Shown here piece after piece: positions 24,776 through 30,309 of a DNA stretch of 30,309 nt. The stretch covers positions 1 to 30,309 of the forward strand of contig JACZST010000002.1 in assembly GCA_022574065.1 (NCBI GenBank), given 5' to 3'. The notes beneath the pieces were generated by a model. It was not told the origin of the DNA and searched no databases. It was given only the letters and a program-made list of their open reading frames with translations. The DNA is from Acidobacteriota bacterium (GTDB lineage Bacteria > Actinomycetota > Acidimicrobiia > Spongiisociales > UBA5794). Made by a program: the position numbers and the translations under genes. Numbering within the stretch: the first letter of the stretch is position 1; each line of letters opens with the position of its first letter.

Positions 24776-24809
24776 CAGTGTGGCGGCGCGCTTGGGCGCC
24801 GCCACACTG
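24776..24809. promoter_or_regulatory. Strong hairpin between the binding-protein and permease genes
   Basis: CAGTGTGGCGGCGC (24776-24789) and GCGCCGCCACACTG (24796-24809) form a perfect 14-bp stem with a 6-nt loop. It lies between the binding-protein stop (24827) and the permease start (24760). No T-run follows on the minus strand, so it is not a classical intrinsic terminator. Such stems often stabilise the upstream message and lower downstream expression, giving more binding protein than permease. That role is inferred. Confidence 0.7.
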
Positions 24810-24826
24810 CCTACCTAGATTGTGTG

Positions 24827-26521
24827 TCAGTTCTTCGAGAGGTTCTCGAACCTCGGAACTTCGGTGAAGTCCTTGGTTACACCGGTGATATTCGCCCCAG
24901 TCGCCAGAATCCAATCCTCAGACCACAGGTAGATCCGATTGGCATCTTCAACCATCAACTGCTGGGCCTCGAGCCCCAGCTCGTTGCGCCGCTGCTGATC
25001 AGTCTCGAACGTCCCCTCGGCGATGATCTCGTCGAGGCGTTCGTTGCAGCCATCGGCGAAGTTGGTGAACGCGCCGCATTTGGCGAGGAAGGTCATCTGG
25101 TAGAACGGGTCGTCGCCCCATGAGAACCACTCGGTGAAGAACATCGCAAATTCGCGGCCATTCAATTTCTCACTGTACTCACCTTGGGGCAGCACATTGA
25201 TGTTCACGGTGATCCCGATCTCCCTGAGGGCATCCTGGATAAACACCGCCGCCTCCTGGTCCTGGGACCGCGCGTTCTGCACCGCCAGCTCGACCTCGAA
25301 GGGGGCGACTCCGGACTCATCCATGAGTGCCTGCGCCTTTGCCAGGTCAGTCGTGTAGATCCCGGCGGCATCACCCTGATAGGTTTCCATGGGAGACGTG
25401 ATGAGCGTTCCGGCCGTGGAAGCGAAACCAAACATCACGTTGTCCAGAAGAGCCTGGTAGGGGACCGCGTATGAGATCGCCTGACGAACCAGCTTGTTGC
25501 TGAGGTTGGGGTCGGTTGTGGCGTTCATCCCGATGTAATTGACCCGTGTCGACGGTGCGGTATACACGTTGATGTTCGGATCGTCCGCTAACTCGCTGAC
25601 CAGCCGTGGCGGCAGGCCGACGGCGACGTCGATGTCGCCGTTCTGGAGCAGCAGTGCTCTCTGCTCGGCGTCTGGGATATTGCGCACGATGATGCCACCA
25701 TTGGCAACTTGACCGGGCCAACCCGGGTTGGGATCCAGAATGACCTCACCGCGGGCCTGGTCCCAACTAGTCAGCGTGTAGGGGCCTGAGGCGTTGGCGT
25801 TGGTTGTGAAGTAGTCGAATGCGAACGGATCCTCCTCCGTCGCCTGTTCGTTAGCGAGGGACTCCTGGAGTGGGCCAAACACCTGGAACGTCATGAACCG
25901 GCCGAATAGCGCGGTTGGCTGATTCGGTGTGATCGTGAAGGTCAGTTCGTCGACCACTGTGAACGCATCCGGCGAGTCGATCGCAATAAAGGGCAGCAGC
26001 AGAGGGATATAGCTCCCCGGCGCCTCGATGCTGCGTCGGAGCATGTAAACCGCGTCCGCAGCTGTGATGGAATCACCGCTGGCAAACTTGGCGTCCGGGT
26101 TGAGCGTGAAGGTGGCTGTGCCGTCGTCCGCAACTTCGTAGGAATCCAGTAACGGGCTGGGCACGACTTCGCTCGTTCCGAGCCGGGCACCACCCTCGTC
26201 GACGTACACCTGATCGAGGAAAGGCTGATAGAGAGCTCTAGTCACTGCATAGGAGCCGGTGCTCCGGAACAGGTGCTGCTCGAGGATGTTGATGTCTGTC
26301 GACAGAGAAACGATGATCTTCTCCGATGTCGGAGCCGGCACCTCAGTGGTCGCGGGGGCATCCGGATCCGGTGCATCCGTCGCTGGCGGTGCCGTGGTAT
26401 CGGTTGCCTGTGTGGTATCCGCCGGCTCGGCATCCTCCCCACACGCGGCTGCAACGAGCGCCAAAGCCAGTAACACCGAAGCGATCAGCAGGGGTCGGAA
26501 TAGCCTATTTCCTGTCATCAT
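24827..26521 (-). CDS. ABC transporter substrate-binding lipoprotein, family 5 (peptide/nickel/other small solutes)
   Basis: A 564-residue exported lipoprotein. The signal peptide is LLIASVLLALALVAAAC, with lipid-attachment Cys at about 27. A Thr/Pro/Asp-rich linker follows to about residue 65. The SBP_bac_5 domain then runs to the end, with FTLNPDAKFASGDSITAADAVYML, the QAISYAVPYQALLDN region and the C-terminal MFFTEWFSWGDDPFYQ. It captures the solute outside the membrane for the importer encoded downstream. Two ATG codons are adjacent. The second (26518) has the better 6-nt distance from GGGAGG. Family 5 proteins bind peptides, opines, glutathione or heterocycles, so the solute is open. Confidence 0.94.
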   Translation of the reverse strand: MMTGNRLFRPLLIASVLLALALVAAACGEDAEPADTTQATDTTAPPATDAPDPDAPATTEVPAPTSEKIIVSLSTDINILEQHLFRSTGSYAVTRALYQPFLDQVYVDEGGARLGTSEVVPSPLLDSYEVADDGTATFTLNPDAKFASGDSITAADAVYMLRRSIEAPGSYIPLLLPFIAIDSPDAFTVVDELTFTITPNQPTALFGRFMTFQVFGPLQESLANEQATEEDPFAFDYFTTNANASGPYTLTSWDQARGEVILDPNPGWPGQVANGGIIVRNIPDAEQRALLLQNGDIDVAVGLPPRLVSELADDPNINVYTAPSTRVNYIGMNATTDPNLSNKLVRQAISYAVPYQALLDNVMFGFASTAGTLITSPMETYQGDAAGIYTTDLAKAQALMDESGVAPFEVELAVQNARSQDQEAAVFIQDALREIGITVNINVLPQGEYSEKLNGREFAMFFTEWFSWGDDPFYQMTFLAKCGAFTNFADGCNERLDEIIAEGTFETDQQRRNELGLEAQQLMVEDANRIYLWSEDWILATGANITGVTKDFTEVPRFENLSKN

Positions 26522-26582
26522 CTACCTCCCATGAGTCGGACGGCCATGCATCAGCACGCTGCCTACAAGCCATTGATCGCAT

Positions 26583-26611
26583 ATTATAACAAGTATTAGG
26601 AAGGGGGTCGT
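26583..26611 (-). promoter_or_regulatory. Predicted importer promoter, truncated at the -35 box by IS3
   Basis: The minus strand has TGTTATAAT, an extended -10 element with TATAAT at 26588-26583. It lies about 60 nt before the binding-protein start. At 17-nt spacing the -35 hexamer falls on 26611-26606. It now reads ACGACC, with its first base contributed by the IS3 end. Before insertion it would have read TCGACC. The extended -10 may make the promoter less dependent on the -35 box. Confidence 0.5.
26607..26610 (+). repeat. IS3 target-site duplication, left copy
   Basis: GTCG directly abuts the left end of the IS3 element and is repeated at 27972-27975 on the other side. A 4-bp duplication is within the usual 3-5 bp range of IS3 elements. 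Confidence 0.65.
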
Positions 26612-26732
26612 GGGCTTCCCCTCGAATCGTGGAGGGTTTCTGATAGCTGGTCGGATCTTCTCATAGGTCGGCACCGTGGCGCAATCGGAGCGGACTCCGC
26701 GGGCGTGAACGCCATCTGTGAGAGGCCGGTTT

Positions 26733-27659
26733 TCATGCTGCTCGTTCCTGGGCGGCTCGGTCGGCGAGAATCTGCTCGTAGGTGACGGGGGGCTGCATCT
26801 CGCAGCTGCTGTGGCGGCGCTGGTGGTTGTAGCGGTCGATGAACTCCGCTACCTCGCGGCGGGCCTGGGCTTTGGTGGCGAAATGCCGGCGTGAGAGCAG
26901 CTCCCATTCGAGGGTGGAGTTGAAACTTTCCGAGGCTGCGTTGTCCAGTGCGGATCCGACCCGGCCCATCGACTGGACCACACCCAACGCCTCACATGCT
27001 TTGGCGAAGGTGGTACCGGTGTACTCGCCTCCTTTGTCGCTGTGAAAGATCACACCGGCAACGTTGCCGCCGCGCACCGCAGCCGCCATACACAACGCGG
27101 CTTTGGCCAGCTCGGCGTCGTGGTGGGAACCAATCGCGAACCCCGGGAGCCGGCGCGAGGCCAGGTCCTTGACGGTCGCCAAATACAGTTTGCCCTCATC
27201 GGTGGGGATCTCGGTCAAGTCCCCGCACCACTTCTGGTCGATCCCCTTCGCGTTGAAGTCACGTTTAACCAGGTCAGGGACCGGCGCCGCGGCCTTATCG
27301 GGGCGGGTCAAGCCCCGTCGTTTGCGTTTCGGGGACCGGCCATAGAGGCCTTGGCGGGCCATCGACTCGGCCACCGTGTTCACCGACACCACCCACCCGT
27401 CTTCGACCAGGTCCTCGAACACCCTCGGTGACCCATAGGTCCCCGGCGTCCCCCCAGAATCGTCAAAGGATTCCTTCACCGCCTCATCGAGACGACTCCG
27501 GCGGGCCTGGCGTGGTGTCGGCGGGCGATCCCGCCACTTATAAAACGTCGAGGGCGGCACATCGAGAGCCCGGCAAGCCGCCGCGTGGGGGACACCATGG
27601 TCGGTCCTCTGGGCGGCGATAAACGATGCCACGATCATCGTGTCGCCTCTTTTACCCAA
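26733..27659 (-). CDS. IS3-family transposase OrfB (DDE integrase core)
   Basis: A 308-residue frame. The HTH_21 region (GTYGSPRVFEDLVEDGW) precedes the rve catalytic core. The catalytic triad is in WCGDLTEIPT, FHSDKGGEYTG and ALDNAASESFNSTLEWE. The C-terminus has FIDRYNHQRRHSS, usual in this family. It overlaps orfA by 25 bp, and expression is expected as an OrfAB fusion through -1 frameshifting. The TTG at 27659 is only the formal start of the frame. Confidence 0.92.
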   Translation of the reverse strand: MGKRGDTMIVASFIAAQRTDHGVPHAAACRALDVPPSTFYKWRDRPPTPRQARRSRLDEAVKESFDDSGGTPGTYGSPRVFEDLVEDGWVVSVNTVAESMARQGLYGRSPKRKRRGLTRPDKAAAPVPDLVKRDFNAKGIDQKWCGDLTEIPTDEGKLYLATVKDLASRRLPGFAIGSHHDAELAKAALCMAAAVRGGNVAGVIFHSDKGGEYTGTTFAKACEALGVVQSMGRVGSALDNAASESFNSTLEWELLSRRHFATKAQARREVAEFIDRYNHQRRHSSCEMQPPVTYEQILADRAAQERAA

Positions 27660-27925
27660 AGGACCACTGAACGCTTGAGGACATCACGCTCCATTCGCAG
27701 CTCGGCGTTCTCGCTCTCGAGGAACACCAGACGAGCCCGCTCGTCGACGGTGAGGCCCTCAGCCTCGCCACGCTCGATGCGGTCCCTCTTCAACCAGTTC
27801 CCCAGGGTGCCGGCGTTGATTCCCAAATCCCGAGCCACCACCGCTATCGGCTTGTTGGTCTCCCGGACAATCCGGACAGCTCCCTCACGAAACTCCGGGT
27901 CATACTTTCTACGTAACTCTGACAT
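27635..27925 (-). CDS. IS3-family transposase OrfA
   Basis: A 96-residue protein starting MSELRRKYDPEFREGAVRIV. It has the HTH_Tnp_1 helix-turn-helix PIAVVARDLGINAGTLGNWL and a C-terminal coiled coil (LVFLESENAELRMERDVLKR) used in multimerisation. An A4G slippery run at 27649-27653 in the overlap allows -1 frameshifting into orfB. Confidence 0.9.
   Translation of the reverse strand: MSELRRKYDPEFREGAVRIVRETNKPIAVVARDLGINAGTLGNWLKRDRIERGEAEGLTVDERARLVFLESENAELRMERDVLKRSVVLWVKEATR
27649..27653 (-). promoter_or_regulatory. Probable -1 ribosomal frameshift site of the intact IS3
   Basis: The minus strand reads GTAAAAGAGG. OrfA reads GTA AAA GAG and orfB reads GGT AAA AGA. The A4G run is the common slippery signal in IS3 elements and lies inside the orfA/orfB overlap. 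A TAA just upstream in the orfB frame blocks entry from further upstream, so slippage must happen here. Confidence 0.55.
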
Positions 27926-27971
27926 GACATCTCCTCATAGTGGAAGTCTCCACACTTTGAGGGGATACCCG

Positions 27972-27975
27972 GTCG
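27972..27975 (+). repeat. IS3 target-site duplication, right copy
   Basis: GTCG follows the right end of the element and equals the 4 bases before the left end (26607-26610). Confidence 0.65.
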
Positions 27976-28128
27976 AGTGAACATCGCTCGACGGAGGCTC
28001 CCGGAACTCGTGGCCCTACCTTCCGATCCGCTCCGGCACGCCTGCAGCCACAAATCGATTCTCCCCACGGAGGATGCCTCTCGCCTATATGATCGCCACG
28101 AGCCGATGCCACCCCGCTCCCCTTCCCT

Positions 28129-28755
28129 GTGACAGAACTCGATGCCTCCCTTATTCGGATGCCCCTGATTGGGATCCTCCGCGGCTGTCCGGTGCAATAC
28201 GTTAATGCCATGGCGACCGCCGCAGAGGCCGCCGGGCTCACTGCTCTGGAAGTCACGCTCGACTCAGCGGACCCCTTCGGCGCAATTCGGTCCCTGGCCC
28301 AGAACCACCCGAACATGTCGGTTGGCGCCGGGACGGTGCGGTCGGTGCGTGAGGTCGCTGACGCGGTGGAGGCAGGAGCACGGTTCATAGTCTCACCCCA
28401 CTTCGACCCAAAGGTGGTCGCCGCGGCCTTAGCGGCTGGTGTGGTTTCTGTGCCAGGCGCCGCGACCCCGACCGAGGTGTTGCGAGCAGCAGACAGCGGA
28501 GCAGAACTGGTGAAACTGTTCCCCGCTCGCGAACTAGGAGGTCCCGAATTCGTGAAGGCCATCCGCAGGCCTCTCGGAGAACCCGCACTCGTGCCAACCG
28601 GGGGAGTCGATGTCTCGAACGCCGCTGCCTTCCTGAAGGCGGGCTCGACTGCCCTGGGCGTCGGGGGCGCTGTATTCCCGCAGGCTGCCCTCGATTCTGG
28701 TGACACCGCCGAGGTTGAGCATCGATGCCGCATCCTCATCTCGGCGATCCAGTGA
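28129..28755 (+). CDS. KDPG/KHG-family aldolase (Eda-like)
   Basis: A 208-residue class I aldolase of the usual length for the family. Landmarks are MPLIGILRG (barrel start with the substrate-binding Arg), ALEVTLDSADPFGAI (Glu of the active site), VGAGTVRSVREV, FIVSPHFDP and VSVPGAATPTEV. The Schiff-base Lys is in ELVKLFPARELGGPEF, and the phosphate loop is LVPTGGVDVSNAAAFL. It splits 2-keto-3-deoxy-6-phosphogluconate or a related keto acid into pyruvate and an aldehyde. The GTG at 28129 has no clear ribosome site. ATG 28159 is a possible alternative, and TATGAT at 28088-28093 could be a -10 box. The KDG-kinase-like gene at 5664 would make its substrate. Confidence 0.9.
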   Translation: MTELDASLIRMPLIGILRGCPVQYVNAMATAAEAAGLTALEVTLDSADPFGAIRSLAQNHPNMSVGAGTVRSVREVADAVEAGARFIVSPHFDPKVVAAALAAGVVSVPGAATPTEVLRAADSGAELVKLFPARELGGPEFVKAIRRPLGEPALVPTGGVDVSNAAAFLKAGSTALGVGGAVFPQAALDSGDTAEVEHRCRILISAIQ

Positions 28756-28756
28756 G

Positions 28757-29145
28757 TTATGACCTCGTCACGCTCCGAGGGAGGTCCGAACGTGTCGATG
28801 GAGCACCGACCGACAGCCCCCCTCCGACGATGCGATCGATGGCGGCGACACGGGCCGAACTTCGGCCAAGCGACGCAGTGAGCGTGTCGAGGGCGTCTCC
28901 CCGATCCTGGTGGGTGAGATGAGTGCACTGTTCGTCGCCGGGTTCGGGGTTGGCGAGGTAGAGGGTGTTGGCCTGGCGGCCTCGGCTCATCGCGACGTAG
29001 GCCCATTCCCGGTCGGCGCTTCCGCCAATGATCGTGAAGGTGCGGCCGGTGGTGACGCCTTGGGCTTTGTGGCCGGTGAGGGCGTAGCCATGGTCGACGT
29101 GGTCTTGGTCGAGGTACCAGGCGGGCAGCTCCCGGATCTCGGGGT
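28757..29145 (-). pseudogene. C-terminal remnant of a MobF/TraA-family conjugative relaxase-helicase
   Basis: About 120 codons match the end of actinobacterial TraA/MobF relaxases: HVDHGYALTGHKAQGVTT (helicase motif V region), AYVAMSRGRQANTLYL (motif VI), then NPEPGDEQCTHLTHQD and DALDTLTASLGRSSARVAAID. The relaxase nicking domain and helicase motifs I-IV are missing. It is a scar of a plasmid or integrative conjugative element. Its stop is 1 bp from the stop of the convergent aldolase gene. Confidence 0.8.
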
Positions 29146-29566
29146 CACGGTACTGCGGGGCCCCGGCACAGCCGATGGCGAGCACGCCTTGCTCGTTGGC
29201 GGCGCGGGCTGTAGGACCACCGACGTCGAAGTCACAGGACGTGATGATGATGTCGGCGCCGGCCTCGATAGCCTCGATAGCCGCCGACTCGAGCAGCGCG
29301 AAGTCGGTCTTGTGGTCAATGACTATGATCTCGATCTGCCTGCCCAGGATCCCGCCAGCCGCGTTGATCTCGGCCACCGCCAGCTCCACGCCCTGCAGCA
29401 CTGGAATGTCGAAGAGCGACATGAAGCCGGTCTGGCCGGACACCACCCCCAGCACGAGCGGCTCCTGGTCGCCGCCCCCTTGCGTCGTAGTGGTGGTCGT
29501 GTCTGCAGCGTCGTTGTCTCCGCAGGCCGCGGTCACCAACGCCAGCGCGAGCACGGCACCGAGCAC
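28757..29566 (-). CDS. In-frame chimera: LivJ-like binding-protein N-terminus fused to MobF/TraA relaxase C-terminus
   Basis: One open frame of 269 codons is made of two unrelated parts. Residues 1 to about 138 are a periplasmic-binding lipoprotein of the branched-chain amino-acid type: lipobox VTAACGD, Thr-rich linker, LVLGVVSGQTGFMSL, GVELAVAEINAAGGILGRQI and IITSCDFDVGGPTARA. From about residue 145 the sequence is the RecD-like helicase end of a conjugative relaxase: LPAWYLDQDHVDHGYALTGH, KAQGVTTGRTFTI, then WAYVAMSRGRQANTLYLA. The natural start appears to be ATG 29590, preceded by GGAGG, but codon 4 is TAG. Reading could restart at GTG 29566, giving a signal peptide without a basic N-region. 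A functional protein is unlikely. Confidence 0.8.
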   Translation of the reverse strand: MLGAVLALALVTAACGDNDAADTTTTTTQGGGDQEPLVLGVVSGQTGFMSLFDIPVLQGVELAVAEINAAGGILGRQIEIIVIDHKTDFALLESAAIEAIEAGADIIITSCDFDVGGPTARAANEQGVLAIGCAGAPQYRDPEIRELPAWYLDQDHVDHGYALTGHKAQGVTTGRTFTIIGGSADREWAYVAMSRGRQANTLYLANPEPGDEQCTHLTHQDRGDALDTLTASLGRSSARVAAIDRIVGGGLSVGAPSTRSDLPRSVTRS

Positions 29567-29590
29567 CTTCGTCTGGGCCTATATGCTCAT
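29146..29590 (-). pseudogene. 5' fragment of a LivJ-like substrate-binding lipoprotein gene
   Basis: The gene starts at ATG 29590, 2 bp after the stop of the molybdenum hydroxylase gene, with GGAGGAATAAAC as ribosome site. TAG at 29581-29579 interrupts it at codon 4. The remaining sequence keeps the frame, the lipobox and about 120 residues of a type I periplasmic-binding domain. Homology stops near 29146, where relaxase sequence begins. The position in the operon suggests a binding protein for the substrate of the second molybdenum hydroxylase. Confidence 0.75.
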
Positions 29591-29592
29591 GT

Positions 29593-30309
29593 TTATTCCT
29601 CCAATAGTGTTTCGGCCGCCTTGGCGGTGATCGCCTCAAGGACAGCCTCGGGTGTGATGGGAATAGTGTCGAAGGGCGCCCCGATCGCTTCACTGACCGC
29701 GTTGGCGATCACAGCTGCAGGGAGCAGAACGGGAGCCTCGCCGACGCCCTTTGCGCCGAAGGGGCCATCGGGATCTGGATGCTCCAAAGGATAGAACTCC
29801 ACCCGGGGTATGTCGACGGCTAGTGGGAGTCGATAACTCTCCAACGACCGTTCCTGATAACGGCCGTCCTCCCCGATGCGAAGACTCTCGTACAGCGTAT
29901 AGCCGATCCCCTGAGTGACGCCGCCAGCGACCTGACCATAGGTCCCCGACGGGCTGATCACCTTGCCGACCTCCTGGGCCACGATGTACCTCGTCACCGC
30001 GACCCGGCCAGTCACAGGATCAACCGCGACCTCCGCCAGATGGACGTGGTAGGTGGGCGTGGGGAACGAAGGGAACATGAGGCCGGTAGCACATCCCGGG
30101 TTGAAATCGGGGAAAGGGGTCACGAACGAGCCGGTTCCCTGGATAGGCCCAATCGTCCACGTTGCCGCCGCCGCCACCTCGGCGAGGGACAGGCCACTGT
30201 CGGGGGAACCAATCACTGCAACCCTCCCGTCGGCGACGACGATGTCCTCTGCGGCGGCCTCCAGGAGGTCGGCAGCAACACTCTTGATCTTCTCGATCAC
30301 CTCATCGGC
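29593..30309 (-). CDS. Molybdenum hydroxylase large subunit, second copy, 3' end only
   Basis: The C-terminal 238 or so codons of a xanthine-dehydrogenase-family Mo-cofactor subunit, open to the window edge. FNPGCATGLMFPSFPTPTYH, VAVTRYIVAQEVGKVISPSG, GGVTQGIGYTLYESL and the catalytic-Glu segment GAKGVGEAPVLLP are visible. It is a clear paralogue of the subunit at 9964, which has matching segments (for example VAQEVGKTINPQG and GAKGVAEPP). Here the downstream neighbour is a LivJ-like binding protein instead of HyuA, which points to a second, related catabolic operon beyond the window. Confidence 0.93.
   Translation of the reverse strand, partial: ADEVIEKIKSVAADLLEAAAEDIVVADGRVAVIGSPDSGLSLAEVAAAATWTIGPIQGTGSFVTPFPDFNPGCATGLMFPSFPTPTYHVHLAEVAVDPVTGRVAVTRYIVAQEVGKVISPSGTYGQVAGGVTQGIGYTLYESLRIGEDGRYQERSLESYRLPLAVDIPRVEFYPLEHPDPDGPFGAKGVGEAPVLLPAAVIANAVSEAIGAPFDTIPITPEAVLEAITAKAAETLLEE

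Larger units (their letters stand above)
26611..27971 (-). mobile_element. IS3-family insertion sequence, apparently intact
   Basis: A 1361-bp element with orfA and orfB in overlapping frames. Imperfect terminal inverted repeats lie at 26612-26634 and 27948-27970 and match at 18 of 23 positions, including CCCCTC and GTGGAG. A GTCG duplication flanks it. Both frames are open and the DDE residues are present, so it may still be active. It is a different IS3 subtype from the one at 936-1878. It was inserted just upstream of the importer binding-protein gene. Confidence 0.85.

Noticed and set aside
28910..29794. Plus-strand 294-codon frame opposite the LivJ-relaxase chimera
   Set aside because: Gly/Val/Asp-rich composition without motifs is typical of the antisense of GC-rich coding DNA. 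The minus strand carries recognisable domains.
1..30309. CRISPR array, tRNA or rRNA genes, prophage structural genes or defence genes
   Set aside because: No regularly spaced direct repeats, no cloverleaf-like sequences that I could recognise, and no capsid, portal, integrase, nuclease or toxin-antitoxin motifs were seen.

Overview
The window looks like a chromosomal accessory region of a high-GC actinobacterium, possibly a member of Acidimicrobiia. That placement is an inference. It rests on the GC-rich genes, frequent GTG and TTG starts, two luciferase-like flavin oxidoreductases, lipoproteins with Thr/Asp/Pro-rich linkers behind the lipobox, and actinobacterial-type IS3, IS30 and IS1380 elements. 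No rRNA, tRNA or CRISPR array was seen.

Left flank (1-4500): a graveyard of insertion sequences. An IS30-type element with two frameshifts sits inside an IS3-type element whose orfB also carries a nonsense codon. A 5' fragment of a DapA-family aldolase gene follows. Next is a decayed IS1380 element that keeps both terminal inverted repeats, then about 400 bp with no recognisable gene.

Sugar-acid module (4510-7557): a PfkB-type (2-keto-3-deoxygluconate kinase-like) kinase and a class I aminotransferase form a coupled minus-strand pair. They are divergent from a GntR/FCD regulator, and a palindrome covers the predicted -35 box of the pair. A KDPG/KHG-type aldolase gene lies far away at 28129, beyond the rightmost IS3.

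Catabolic core (7627-26521): three convergent or divergent blocks. (i) A minus-strand operon encodes a three-subunit molybdenum hydroxylase (FAD, 2Fe-2S, Mo-cofactor subunits), a short HyuA-like hydantoinase/oxoprolinase and an SDR, divergent from a DUF917 (S-methyl-thiohydantoin desulfurase-like) gene. (ii) A tightly overlapping operon encodes two luciferase-like oxidoreductases, an M24 creatinase/prolidase-like hydrolase, a threonine-synthase-like PLP enzyme, a second SDR lacking the usual catalytic Lys, and a SnoaL-like protein. (iii) A peptide-type ABC importer operon (binding lipoprotein, two permeases, two ATPases) has a strong hairpin after the first gene. A working model, not proven, is uptake of a small N-containing compound, ring hydroxylation by the Mo enzyme, opening of a lactam or (thio)hydantoin by HyuA/DUF917, and further processing by the remaining enzymes.

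Right flank (26611-30309): an apparently intact IS3 element with a 4-bp target duplication has landed at the -35 box of the importer promoter. Beyond it are the KDPG aldolase gene, an in-frame chimera joining a LivJ-like binding-protein N-terminus to the C-terminus of a MobF/TraA relaxase, and the 3' end of a second molybdenum hydroxylase large subunit. This suggests that a second, related cluster has been cut by a conjugative-element remnant.
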